This document shows, one piece after another, positions 31,961 to 43,944 of a stretch of DNA of 64,000 bases (within the stretch, counting starts at the first letter, position 1; each line of letters starts with the position of its first letter). Made by a program: the position numbers and the translations under genes. The DNA is taken from positions 13,206,001-13,270,000 of the forward strand of contig CM075943.1 of assembly GCA_038030265.1 (NCBI GenBank), in the 5' to 3' direction. Below the pieces are notes generated by a model. It was given only the letters and a program-made list of their open reading frames with translations. It had not been told where the DNA came from and made no database searches. This DNA comes from Corythucha ciliata. Lineage: Eukaryota > Arthropoda > Insecta > Hemiptera > Tingidae.

Positions 31961-34900
31961 CCTCAATTTGTGGCGGGTTCTTTAAGAAAATTCGGACTAT
32001 TTTTTGAACGTGTGAATAATTAATTATTGAACGAGTAACAATTTGAACAAAAACCAATACGTTAAACTTATCTTTAAGTTTTATGAGTAAGTAAGTTCTG
32101 AGATGCGCACCCTTACACGTTTAGAAATATCTACCTCACGAATTTAACAAAGTACCGATTCCAAAGCGATGGTCGAATTCGGAGGCGACGGTTGACGCGC
32201 AGGAAGAGGTAAACGATCACTCGTGATAAAAAATTTTTGAAGAGGACGGAACCACACAAGAGACAAAATAAAAAAAGGGAGACCTGCAATAAATGTCGTT
32301 TTACAAATGCCGGCCTCGTCATCGAGATTTCCGTTCGGAGCTTACTTTGAAGTCTCCCTTTTGCACCAACGAAGAATCTTCTGCTCGGCGCCCGATACTT
32401 GCCTCATGGGCCCGTGGTGATGAGAGGTTAGCCCTTTTTTATTTAAAGAGTTCTTGTAATCTTCGTTATAGTGATGGGCCTGTTTTTCTTTACCTTGCTG
32501 AGCAGTCCGTCGAACTTCACGGGAATCCACACGGAGAAAAATATCGACGGTTTATTAGGCGATTTTTAGCAGTCCTGGTACTGCGTGGAGTTGCAAGATA
32601 GTCCAGATCTTACTAATTTAGCAGAACGGTTTTACTCGGTTAAAAATGCGGAGACCTGTTTTAGGAGGGCGAAATACTTCTAAAACTGGTACTGCAAAAA
32701 CAAAGTTCGGGACTGCACGGAGTTGCAAGATAGTCAATACTGCTAAAAAGTGGTCCTGCTAAGCCTCTTTACTCTTCATTAACAGGTATGCAAGAAAAGC
32801 CGTATAATGGTGAGTTGCACTGCCAAAACAGGTAAAGAGCCCTGTTAAAACAGAAGATACTACTATTCGAAAACAGCTCTTCTGTTCTACTGCGAAAGCC
32901 GAACTACCTCTGCGAAAACAGTTGTATTTATCTTGTAAAAGAAGTCCTTGAATTACCGGTAATGCAGTCCATTTTCAGCTATAAGTGCAGTGTGTGTTCT
33001 CTGAAAAGTGCACTGCGGACTCTTTGAATTTAGCGCGATTTATTTATTGATTTTAGCCACCCAAGTACTATCATTTTCGCAGTGCTTCCTGTGTCGTAAA
33101 GCAGTCCACTGTGCACTAAAATAGTAGCCCAGAAACTGCATTCTTAACATTTATCTATGCGACGAAAACAGCATTGACAGGTCATCTATTAGAGCAAATT
33201 ATACTTTGTTAGAACACGCGCACTCTGCAAAAGAATAAATATCGCTCATTTGCTGCAATAGCTCAGTAACGCGATTGCGTGTAAATCAAAATTACCATTA
33301 ACAGATTTTTGGTTAGGTACTCCACGCTTTTGCAGCAATTGAGCGATTTGTAAATTTTAGGGCCTCAAATCTGAAAAATAAAATGCATAGTGATTATAAT
33401 ATTTATTATTATTTTCATTTAATTTATACCCGTCAACTTTGCCAGAACAACTGTCCATATTTAAATTACAACGATCCCTTTTTCACCCAATTTTTCACAT
33501 TCCCGTATACAATAGGAAAGAACTAAAAGGTCAAATATGGTGTTCTTTTAGAGTGGACTAACAACTAGATGAAGAAGAATTTTGCACACTCACAGAGATA
33601 TGAAATAAAATAAATATAACAAAATTAATAAGTGATAGGCAACATAATATAGTACAGGATATTTATTTACAACCACATCTGTAACACAGGCATAGAAAAT
33701 TTGTTGAAGTATACAGGTAAATATAACACACAAAGGAAACAAGCCATTGCTCGACAAATGTCCAATGGAAGGCTTGGAATTTCGCGTAACATAAATCGAA
33801 CGCGTATAATGCCTTGAACGTCAGTTCAACGGCGTCAATAATAGATTCGAAATGAAATAGAAACTGATCTATGACAACGTAGGTACGTGTCTCGAACCTG
33901 ATCCCACGAGTCACCGAGAGCGACAACATATGGCTAAATGCCCGAAGACCTTACCGAACTTTTCCTTCTTGTTTTTCGCTCGAGGTCAGCTAGAACTTCT
34001 CGCCGTTTCTTCAATTTTCCCTCAGCCTCACTCCTTGTAGAAGAAAGCTGGACGAACGCCTCAGCTGCTTCAATCCTCGTCGCTTTTCTGTTATCACCAT
34101 TAAGGCCTCCCAGTATCGTCCAAGGTAGTCCAAGAAAATGTTCACTCACCTTTGAGAAACAAAATCGGAGTCTCACGACACTAATAGACACTGTACACAG
34201 AACGAAGACGATCTCAAACTGAAACTGAACTACGTGACTCCAGGCTCAAGCATGAAGAAAGGGCTAGAGTAGTCAAAACCCCCTTTTCTAGGACACGTGG
34301 CAGCTCATGTTTTAGCAGACCGGTATACTGCACACTCACGTTTTTAAAGACCCATATACTTCTGTTTCACACACATAGCATTACTTTGAAGGTCACGGTT
34401 CGACTAAAACAACCCCTGGACTGGTATTTCAACAGCACTGCATTGCTTACGACGGTACAAATGTACAATTCTCTTTCTCTCCCATTCTCCTTTCATTTGG
34501 CTCGCTCGCTGATTCTTACACTTTTATGTGTAGGTAGGTGCCTATATTTATAACTGAAATAATAAAATTGAGCAACGATTTCTTGATGGAACTTAATGAA
34601 TATTGTTTACTTCCACCCCTCGCAGCAAGCCCCTGTAGCCCTATGAGAACCCTTATTGTGGGCACTACAGGTACGATTATTTTACTTGTGGGATCATTGT
34701 ACCTGTCGTTGAATATAATATTGGAGCATGTGATATTCTAATTAGCACTACCCACGGACCCCAAGGACTCGTTCTTCTATTTCGGTAGGGTAACCCACCC
34801 TACCCCACTTAGCAGGTTATTGTTTTTGCATTGTTCCATGCTGCTAAAAACGATCAATCCCAGGATTTTGAAGACTCCCGGTCGGCGGTTTTATTAAAAA

Positions 34901-35700
34901 AACCATCCCCACTACAAGATTTCACAGTACACAGCACAGAGCAGTGTAGCTCAAATACTGCTAGTACGGCAATACGGCTACTTTGAAAGGGCGAAAAGCA
35001 TGGAAACTGTCATTTGAGGAGTAATAGACGAGCGAAAACAACAGTCTGCTCGTGACAGCAGAACTGACTCTTAAATGAGACTTAGCCGTATCGTCTAGTT
35101 TTAGCAGTTAAATTGCTTTTGCAGTATTTTTTCGCAGACCCTTTTTCTCAGTGCAGGAAGCCACAATGGGTTGCACACGAAGATGCCTTTTCTCAGACCT
35201 CCTGGCCGACGTCCTTCCTCCTTAGACGCTCCTCGCTCGACTCCTTTTTTCTAATGGCGACGACCACCTCCAAATTTACGACTTCGACCGCCGAAATTTT
35301 GGCTCCAGAAATGGAATATGCGGCAAGACCCGGCGCGGTGACAGGTAAGTTTATCGCGCCACTACCACGGTTATCACTATTGTTTACATTTTCCGTTGAT
35401 TGTACGTATTTTTGTTATTCATTAATTATTTTTCTTATGTTTTTTTGTTTTTAGTTAACAATTACAATTAACATGACAGGGGGACGAACAACGTTCTGTT
35501 AAACGACAGGTGACTGCCTCGACGATACAAGGTATGACAGCTACATCGAACATAACAGAGGGACGAACAGTATTTGGTTACGACGATGGAATTTTTACAT
35601 TGTTTAAGTCTCACTAATAATTTTAAATAAAGTTCTGAATTTTTAAGTATATGAATTTTTTATGTACTCCATTTGTGGTACGCCACAAATTTTAACCGGG
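31961..35700. other. Stretch without recognisable gene
   Basis: Between 32560 and 33350 there is a loose recurrence of TACTGC/GCAAAACAG/GTACTG strings in both orientations. I see no transposon ends. A possible small exon lies at 33950-34191 (listed separately). 35254-35344 reads as a short ATG frame ending at a good GTAAGT donor with an acceptor at 35454, but the joined frame stops after about 35 codons. Confidence 0.45.
33934..34191 (-). CDS. Uncharacterised ORF with a charged helical segment, possible exon
   Basis: I do not recognise a family. The 85-codon frame begins MSISVVRLRFCFSK and runs into a Glu/Lys/Arg-rich stretch (EAAEAFVQLSSTRSEAEGKL and what follows) that looks like an amphipathic coiled coil. 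The minus strand shows a donor-like CAAAG|GTGAGT near 34152 and TTCG|GTAAGG near 33950, so parts of the frame could be exonic. No acceptor or partner exon was found. It may be chance. Confidence 0.2.
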   Translation of the reverse strand: MSISVVRLRFCFSKVSEHFLGLPWTILGGLNGDNRKATRIEAAEAFVQLSSTRSEAEGKLKKRREVLADLERKTRRKSSVRSSGI

Positions 35701-35729
35701 GGGTTGATCCAAAAATAATACTTTTGCGT

Positions 35730-36800
35730 TGATTTCCAAAATCTACTCGTATGTGGCAACCATGCACCGTGAATCAGCTATTTTTTCGAAATTTTAGTCT
35801 GGAAGTTGCATTGCGAGACCATGAATCAGCGCTTTTCGCAGTTGTAGTCACGAATATAAGAGATTTTTTCAATTTTTTGCAGCGTCTGCAAGTTGCATAC
35901 CAGCCTGGGCATTTTTTTGGGAAATGATCAATATTTGATCTGCTGTATTTTGGCTCCAGCCAAAGAACTGTTACTTAAACCTCACAAAGACTCAAGACGT
36001 GAAACTGGAAGCCATTTTTAGGGCGCAAATAGCAAGTTTGGTTTGAGTCGCCAGTTTTACGCCATCTGCAAGGTTCGATTGATAAATTCGGCTATTTTTA
36101 AGTAATGAATTGTCTACGAATTAAGCCATTTCCACAGCGCGAAGGCTCAGTTTGGTGGTTCTTCCAAGTACGAATAGTAAGTTTCATCATTTCCCTTAGC
36201 ACGATAGTCTGTTAAGCCATTTTTGTGGTGGCGTTAGCCAGTCCAGCAATTGTATAGCGTGAGCGTATTATGCCATTTTATCCAGTCCTATAGTAGCGTG
36301 TATTAGCCAACGCTGGGTGGTGAGGTGAGACGATTAGCTGGTAAGGTGAGGGCAGCCCCATGTTCGGGGTGCAAACAGCAGTGGTCAGTGTATCGCTTTG
36401 CTTCACCACTTTTTGGTGTAAATGACCATTTTGAAGGCGCGAATCGTAATTAACACCATCTGTGGCCTCTGTAGCCTTTTTTAGGGAACGAATCGTCAAA
36501 TTAGACATTTTAAAGGCGTGAAGGCTCTGTTTTGCCGTATTTGACGCGCGAACGATCACTTTTGCCATTTTCAGGAATCTTCTGTTCAGGCCTTTTCAAA
36601 GCGCGAATAACTATTACACCACATAATTGTAGAATCATTTTGTCCGTTTTATGGCATGAGTTTTTCCATTTTTATAGCGTTAACTGTCTGTTTGGCCATT
36701 TCCTGAGCGTGAATAGTCAGAGTAATATTTTCAGGGCTACGGAAGAGCGAAACTCTTCGGTAAAATTGGGGTTGAAACAGCAAAAATCACGATATTGAAT
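35730..36800 (+). repeat. Second class of degenerate repeats (GCGAATAGTCAGTTTGGCCATTTT-like)
   Basis: Recurring pieces GCCATTTT(A/C)AGGGCGCGAAT and AGTYAGTTTGGCC occur at irregular 40-60-bp steps. The left edge (35730-35890) matches 5945-6075 of the 6.6-kb repeat (TTTTGCGTTGATTTCC, AATCAGCTATTTTTT, GGAAGTTGCAT). Confidence 0.6.
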
Positions 36801-39240
36801 TTTCGAAGTTCCTTATAGCAAAAACAAATAGCAAAAACTGCAGAACTGCTTTCAGAATGAGTGAAATCCACGAGGTTGAGATTTTAAAGTGTGAAAATCC
36901 GCCACTTTAGGTTTTTAAAAAGATTTTATTTCACAAACCAATTTTAAAAGATTCTACACTACCAAAAGAACTTTTATTAACCGCACTTAACAACTTAATC
37001 ACTTTGTCACGACTGAAGCTGAACTGAACTATACAATAAAGGTGGAGGGAGTATTTAAAAGCTTTGCTTGGGAAAAGTCTAGAATTTTATTAAGAGGAAA
37101 ACAATTCCTAAAAAGTGTACAAGACTTAGGAAATATCTGGAAGTTTTGTGACCATATAAGGTAATAGACTGGATTTATTAACGAAATTTGGTTTTAGAAA
37201 GAGTCAAATTTATTTGCTGAATGTGCCGAAATTTTGAAACTGAGCTAAAGCCACGAAGTTTGGTTGTTAAATACGTGAAAACTCGCAATATCGAGCTTTG
37301 AACTAGCGAGAATTCGTGACATTGGGTCTCCTAGATTTTATGGAAAATTGGACTTTTTTGGAGAAGAGCAGGAGTGTCGAGGAGGAATTTCAGAGCCACT
37401 TATTCGACTGCTTGGGCTAAATTGATCAATTTCTTTGTCATGTAGTCTGTATAAGCGGTAAACTCACTGGTTTTGAACCGAATATAATTATTTTATGGCA
37501 ACAAAAGTAGGAACCCGGACCTTTATATTAGCCCAAAGAAGAATTATTATTACGACCCTACAACCCGTAATACCATATTTCGATCAATTAGTAACTCACG
37601 GAATCATACCATAGAAAGACACCGATAACTTGAAATCGTGACACGAGTCTTTATACGCTCAAAAAAGTCATTAAATATTAATTTCCAGTTGCTAATAATT
37701 ATCGCATTACTGCTGAGGGATAAGCCTCGGAGTTTCATGAATCTGCCACTATTTCCTCTTGATAGCAGCACCGACAGGGCTCACGATAAGGGAAATAAAT
37801 CTCAAAATAAAATACATTTAATTAGTAAAGAGGGAAACGTTTAATTGATAATTTTTTACCGGGACCTAGTGAAATAAATAAAATGTTACCTAACTCTTTG
37901 TTCATTTTCGTCGCCCAATTCATCCCAGTTTTTGTCTAAAGCCTAAAGCAGGAAAAATTGTTTTTTTGGGTGGGTGTTGATTTATTGATGTTTAGCCGGC
38001 TTTACTTATGACCGCAAAGGTAGAAAAATGGGACTCCAAAATTTTAAGAAGTCAACTAAATTTTTTGTATAAAATTTAGCGAAATCAAACATCTTTAAAT
38101 AGCGAATTTGACGCTCAGTAAAAGGCCCCTCGAGGAGCGCTTGGCGCGCTCTTTTAATAAGGCAAATTCTTAGGCTGTAAGACGTCTGATTCAGCTGAAT
38201 GTTATGCAAAAACTTATGTCGGGGTCTCAAATTTGTGGAATGACACTATTCCGTCTCTTTAGGCTCGAATTAAACCGGCCACGACTTAATAAACCGTCGA
38301 TCCATCTCTAAGATACAGTCTCTTAGACCAGACAAAAAATATGATTAATGAGGAAGTAACACATTTTCCAAAATCATGCTGTCGTGATAGCTTGGGTACC
38401 CAAACTCATGAAAACCCGATCCGTTCAAATAAAATCAGTCCCCATATTTTTGAATTAATTTTTAAAACTATTGGGTTGCGGGACCCATTTGAAATAGGCT
38501 AGATAACGTTTGAAATAGACTGATGACGTAATAACAGCATTTGCATGGCCTTCACAATAACTTCCCACAAATCAAACAATAGGGATTAAGAGAATGGGAT
38601 GAACAAGAAGGGGCAAAACATGATAACAGCCACGATTCGGAAGGTTGGGAGGGGTCACAACCTCTTTACTACGTCACGAGTCACAGACCGGCCGTTTAAG
38701 GTAACAAAAAAAAACTGGCAAGTTTTATTATTCGAAATCGAAATCAATCATTTATGCACTAATATTCCATTCCTGGTCATGTTTAGTCATTTTCCTCCGA
38801 AAAAAAAAATGTTTCCAGCGATTTTTATTTTTTATGTTACTTCCTCATTGGGCGGCGAAAATGAACAAAAAGTTAGCTTTTTATTCGTTTCACAGGTTCT
38901 AACAAAATATTAGCAATTGGGCGTTGACCTCTTAATTAATTACATTAATTTTAATTGCACTATTTTTCTCTCTCCGGAGTTCGGCAGGTGCTGCTTTCAC
39001 ACGCACGTAGTGGCGGAATTTCAAAACACAGGAAAGTGGCTTTTTGAAAACAAAAAATTGTCTTCATTTTAATTACCTGCGCACAAGCATAAATTGCTTT
39101 GTGTGAGGAGGTAAATTATGTTTGTCTCACGATGGATTTGAAGTCCATAAGCTCCACATTTTTTCTCAGTTTCAGTCACTAAGTTGCCACGAAAACTCGG
39201 AATTTTGGGTCGTTATTAATATTAGCCGGCTGCCTGTTGA
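36801..39240. other. Stretch without recognisable gene
   Basis: AT-rich with no family-bearing frame. A 15-bp inverted pair AATGAGGAAGTAACA (38347-38361) and TGTTACTTCCTCATT (38835-38849) could delimit a ~500-bp element, and ATTTTCGTCGCCCAAT near 37910 is partly mirrored near 38850. These are too short to call. Confidence 0.45.
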
Positions 39241-39560
39241 GCTATTCATCGCTGATTTTTTTTCAATTTTGTAGCCGCTAACTAGCGCTTTTTCTTAATC
39301 ATGGCCGAGAATTAGCAATTTTATAAATTCATTAACCTGTGAATTAGTTATTTTTCCTCCCTTTTTGCTACGAATTTGGGCTTTTCCCAAACTTTTTTCG
39401 CGTTCTTGCGCCCCGTCGTGATTCTGAAGTTTAGCCAGCTGTTTTAAGGGCCTATAGAAACTTGGGGTTAGCGAATTTTCTCTATTTAACCGCGAAGTTG
39501 CCTTCAGATACCTTGAATTGCTGTATTTTAATTTTTTTTTTTTTTAGTGGCAAATAAGCG
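39240..39560 (+). repeat. Short degenerate ~30-bp repeat block
   Basis: About ten diverged units of the GAATTAGCRATTTT / CTCAATTTTAGCCG type, followed by a poly-T run. Confidence 0.6.
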
Positions 39561-40600
39561 CTTATTCTCTTCGACTCTTTCAAAGTACAATTTTCCCCGA
39601 TCTGACTCTACACAACCCATAACTTCGAGGTTTTGTCTGTTCGAATAATCAATTTCACGATTGAATCCTTTAAAAAAACAAAAAAAAAACTTTTTTTTTT
39701 TTTTAAGAAATTGATCTGAGTTGGCACGCCAGGAACCAATTTCGCTCCGTATGCTACCTACCTAACGAAGCCCGTGTGTAATCGCAGGAAGCTAACCCGC
39801 AATACGTCAAAGCACAGATGAATGAAGCTTAGTGGGCACTAAGTAGGTTTTCAGGCTCATCCTTGTTATTTGGCAGGTCACATTCATCTGCGCTGTGTTC
39901 TGTTCGCTTGGATTTGCGATTACTGCGTGTGAATCTTTCGTGTATAACTTGCGATCAATGCAGATTGGTTTATCATATTAAATGCCAAGGAAGGACCTGT
40001 TAGCCCACTGATTTTAGACATCAAACATCGGAATAATTCGCGTAAAAGCTTTTTCTTTCTTATGTTGTTAGGGTACCAACGAGTAGTACAAAACCAATTT
40101 TGCAGCTTCGAAAGACGTGAGCTAACCTCAGGGCATTCGAAAAACCTCGAAATATTTTGACTTTTTTCAGTTTTTGGCTTATAACTTCCAAACTATGCAT
40201 CCTATCGAAAAAGTCACTGTATACTTTTTTAAACTAGAGTAAATTCCCTGCAAGTTGAGTCCAACCCCAATTTTTTGGGTCAATAGTTTCCGAAATACAG
40301 TGCTCCAAAAATTGGCAATTTTTTCCAAAAAGTCGAATATTTAAGTTTTGACTCTCTTTCGGGCGAAATATCGGCCTAAATAATAATAAGTCATAAGGGA
40401 TGAAGTTTTAGGGAAATTATTTGGCTTCAATTTAGGACCAAAACGAAGCATTTAGGCCTAATAGTCCTCTTGTTATCTTGAAAAAAAAGAAAAATGGGAA
40501 AAGTCGCATTTTTCGAGAAATTGAATTGGTCGACTTCTGCTCCCCAAGCTATACTTTTGAGGAAATGAAATGAATTACTCAACAAAAGATTATTAAAATC
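39561..40600. other. Stretch without recognisable gene
   Basis: No family-bearing frame. It ends against the probable 3' end of the CXC-like gene fragment on the minus strand. Confidence 0.5.
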
Positions 40601-40601
40601 T

Positions 40602-42460
40602 TATTTATTAAACAGTAATAGGTAGGTACTTGAGTATATACATGTAAATAACATTGAAGATGGTTGGGGGGTGTTGGTCTGTGGAGAAATCACCTACGTC
40701 TTTTGGAGGGCCCACATTCGTAGATAGTTTCTGAATCCACAGGATGAGGTACTGGGAGTGGTTCGTCCATGGCATCTTCTTCGTCTGATTCCTCAATATC
40801 CACTGGGGCAACGTTAGAGCATGCTATGCCTCGACATGAGCCGCACAAACTCGAGCAGACAAGTCCTGCTTTCCTGCAGGAGCACCCACCCATGCAGCCT
40901 TTCTTGCATTTGCATGAAATCAGCTTCAATATTTCAGGTGACGCTGGAGGCTGCCTGAAGGGGATGGGAAGGAGCCCCTGCTGGCTCTTCATCCAGCCCC
41001 AGGTGGTTGCCTGCTTTTCTACCCCCAACCACGACTGTACTTATTATTATTATTATTATTGTTATTATTACTTTATTTCCCGTCGGTCACGTAGACATGG
41101 GCACGTCAAAATTAAAGATATCAAAACATCAAAGATATGCGTACATAACAAACAAGACAAAGTAACAAACAACAAAACAACTTATAAATCTGTCATATAA
41201 ATAATAATTTATAAGACAATCGTGAAGAAATCATTTACATCGTACAATACTTTGTCTATTAACAATACTTTTATGGCTCTGCGAAATTTCTTCATTGGTA
41301 GCTCCCTAATGCTCAAAGGTAGAGCGTTGTACATTTTGAATGACAAGTATAAATGGCTATTAATAGTCTTACTCAGCCTGTAAAATGGAAGAGCAAAATC
41401 ACTTCCGTTCCGCAAATTGAAATCGGTCTTGCAACGGACTTGTCCCGATTCTTCCGCCTGCCCATGGGCATAACACCAACACTCTAGGACGTAAAGTGAT
41501 GGCAGAGTCAATATTCGAAGATCACGAAACAGGTCAACACAGTGTTCAGACCTGCTAACACCCTTAATTATACGCACAGCTTTCTTTTGTAAAAGAAAAG
41601 CACGTTTAGAAGAGCTAGAATTACCCCACAAAATAACTCCATATGATATAAGTGAATGGAACAGCCCATAATAAACATTCATTAAACATTCAAAGGGAAT
41701 GACAGGTCTCAGTCTCCTGATTACAAATAATACCCGGCTCAATCTTTTACAGAGGTGGTCCACATGTTGAGTCCAACCAATCTTAGAGTCCAACCAGAGA
41801 CCCAAGAACTTGACTGGCGCACAGTCTGTATCAGGCAACTGCCTCAAACCGAAGACCAGAAGTTTGGTTTTTTCATTGTTCAAAAGCAAGTCATTACTCA
41901 ATAACCAGCCCTCAACCTCTCCAAGTTCCCGGGCTAGGTTCGTTAAGAGCGTATCAATATCGGAACCACTCGCTCTTAATGTCGTATCATCCGCAAACAA
42001 AGTGACTAAAGCTCTTGTAAAGATGGGAGATCATTAAATCACTTGGTGGTATGTACGATAAGAGTGGTAGGCTGCTGCTTCTTTGGTTGGGGGTAGACGT
42101 GCTAGATTAACTCGCACGTTGGCTGCTGCCTGGACGAAGTTTTTATAGCGGAGCTCGTGCAGTTCCTCAGTTTCTCTGCCTCCGTAGATGGCTTGGAGGC
42201 ACTTCACCCCAGCTGAGGCAACCTCTTCTTGGGTGGCGTTGGGATTCAAGAAGGTGGCTGCAACATCAATGAGGCTGTTATTCAGCTGAAAGACTCGCAG
42301 CACCTTCATTTTCCCGACCCAGAAAAGGGCGCTCGTTGTGTCACACCCTGTGAATGCGTGTAGAAACATTTCAAAACCAGGGGGGTATGACTTCTCCCCG
42401 CGATTGAACGAGGCTGTGGAGTACTGCGATGGCGTAGAGTCACTCCTCCCGCTATGGGAT
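40602..42460 (-). pseudogene. Gene fragment with cysteine-rich CXC-like C-terminus, split by a LINE
   Basis: Two minus-strand pieces belong together. The upstream piece (about 42460-42034) contains FLHAFTGCDTTSALFWVGKM and a helical region ending TYHQV. The downstream piece (about 41034-40690) resumes with SWLGVEKQATTWGWMKS and ends in a Cys-rich region CKCKKGCMGGCSC ... CGSCRGIACSN followed by an acidic tail. The phases match across the 41040-42033 LINE, so this was one exon. An AATAAA lies downstream (minus strand, about 40607-40602). Proteins with this HAFTGCDTTSA block and terminal Cys cluster recur in arthropod and other invertebrate genomes as uncharacterised, often multi-copy genes; function is unknown to me. 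Its 5' side stops at the foldback element border (42451). Confidence 0.65.
41040..42033 (-). mobile_element. 5'-truncated LINE with (TAA)n tail, inserted in the CXC-like gene
   Basis: The 263-codon frame (42000-41209) starts just upstream of the catalytic motif FADDTTLRASG and carries the rest of the reverse transcriptase (VKFLGLWLDSKIGW) and the C-terminal block with YYGLFHSLISYGVILWGNSS and LQKKAVRII. It ends ...NDFFTIVL. On the minus strand the 3' end is an AT-rich leader into (TAA)n (complement at 41040-41072), the tail type of I-like LINEs. Only ~1 kb of the element is present, typical of 5' truncation. The target duplication seems short (AAGT). The frame is uninterrupted, so this is a fairly young copy. 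Confidence 0.85.
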
Positions 42461-43352
42461 ATGGTGGTATGCTAACTTCATCTAGGGGCGGTGACACATG
42501 AATTCAAATGTGAAGGATAGTTTCTCAGCCCCCACCCCTACGGATGGATCCATATTGTTACTTCAACCACTTGTCACCGCCGGCCGTCAAGCCCGGAGGT
42601 GGTGGTAGATTTCTTGTCCTTGACTCGGCGTTGACACTAATTTTTACACTTCCCTTGAGAATCACGCCAAGTCTCCCGTTCTTTAATGAAAAGAGTCCAG
42701 AGACCCGTCACATAAGAAGCGTGGTCGACTTTTTAAGCATTTCATACCTCCTATGGACATAAAAAATAATTCTAGCCATCATGAGAGGGGGTTATGATGG
42801 CGATGGAAGGGAGCGGGAAATTTGGCGGCATGTGAAATTTGAGCGGGCATTTCATTTTTCCTGTGTTTGCATGCAGATTACATGTTCATTTTTACATTAA
42901 TTTCAAATTGTTGGCAATTCTCCCATAAAAAATTATATTGATTATCTTGAAAACAAAATTTATGATAATCAAGTCCGCCAAATTTCCCGCTCCCTTCCAT
43001 CGCCATCATAACCCCCTCTCATGATGGCTAGAATTATTTTTTATGTCCATAGGAGGTATGAAATGCTTAAAAAGTCGACCACGCTTCTTATGTGACGGGT
43101 CTCTGGACTCTTTTCATTAAAGAACGGGAGACTTGGCGTGATTCTCAAGGGAAGTGTAAAAATTAGTGTCAACGCCGAGTCAAGGACAAGAAATCTACCA
43201 CCACCTCCGGGCTTGACGGCCGGCGGTGACAAGTGGTTGAAGTAACAATATGGATCCATCCGTAGGGGTGGGAGCTGAGAAACTATCCTTCACATTTGAA
43301 TTCATGTGTCACCGCCCCTAGATGAAGTTAGCATACCACCATATCCCATAGC
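42451..43352. mobile_element. Foldback element: 378-bp near-perfect inverted arms, 146-bp spacer
   Basis: 42451-42828 is the reverse complement of 42975-43352 with no length difference and at least one mismatch (CAGCCCCCAC against CAGCTCCCAC). Identical 72-codon frames on the two strands (42544-42762 and 43041-43259) are a by-product. The spacer is AT-rich; its part 42845-42888 is nearly the same as 43599-43640 outside the palindrome. No target duplication was found. It may be a foldback transposon or a palindrome made by template switching. Confidence 0.9.
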
Positions 43353-43944
43353 CGTCTTATTTTGCAAATTACAGGGGTCCGCTAAGGACATAATCCCAAG
43401 TGATTATCGCTCCAATACGACCATTTTCCTACGTTTTTTCTGTTTCCAGCGTGCCTGCTGCCCTCATGGTTCACGTAAATATGGTTTGTAATACACCATT
43501 CGAAAGGCCATCGAATGGAGAAGTTTTCATCAATTTTGCCACTCATGAGACCATAAAACAGCTGACGTACGCCACCTTGAAATTCACCTGCTATTTTTGG
43601 CATTTCATTTTTCCTGTGTTTGCCTCCAGATTACATGTTCAAATTAACTCCGAAAACCCATTCTAACGACAGATTCGAGAAGGAAATTTTCTGCTTTTTC
43701 CGAATCAGTCATTAGTTTTTGTCTAAACTTGGATTGCGAGCTGTGAACCCGCTCTTTGTGTAAAAAAGTCACGAAGAGCGTGAAAAACAGGAAAATGCCG
43801 ATATCTCGTAAGGTAACCACTTTCGACCATATGCTCATATGGTATTTTTGGTGCGTCCAGGTGCGTACTACAACATGGCAAAGTATTGCACATTCCTCCT
43901 GAAACACCCTGTAGAAAAGTGAAAAGATTTTTCTTCAAGTTTCT
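43353..43944. other. Stretch without recognisable gene
   Basis: Contains the 43599-43640 segment also present in the foldback spacer. No family-bearing frame. Confidence 0.5.

Noticed and set aside
35113..35640. Two-exon mini-gene with donor at 35345, acceptor at 35454 and AATAAA near 35627
   Set aside because: The joined frame stops after about 35 codons and has no recognisable domain. The signals alone are common by chance.
38347..38849. ~500-bp element bounded by a 15-bp inverted pair
   Set aside because: Only 15 bp match, there is no target duplication and no second copy in the window.
42544..42762. 72-codon frame found identically on both strands (also 43041-43259)
   Set aside because: It is the two arms of the same palindrome. 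No protein family features.
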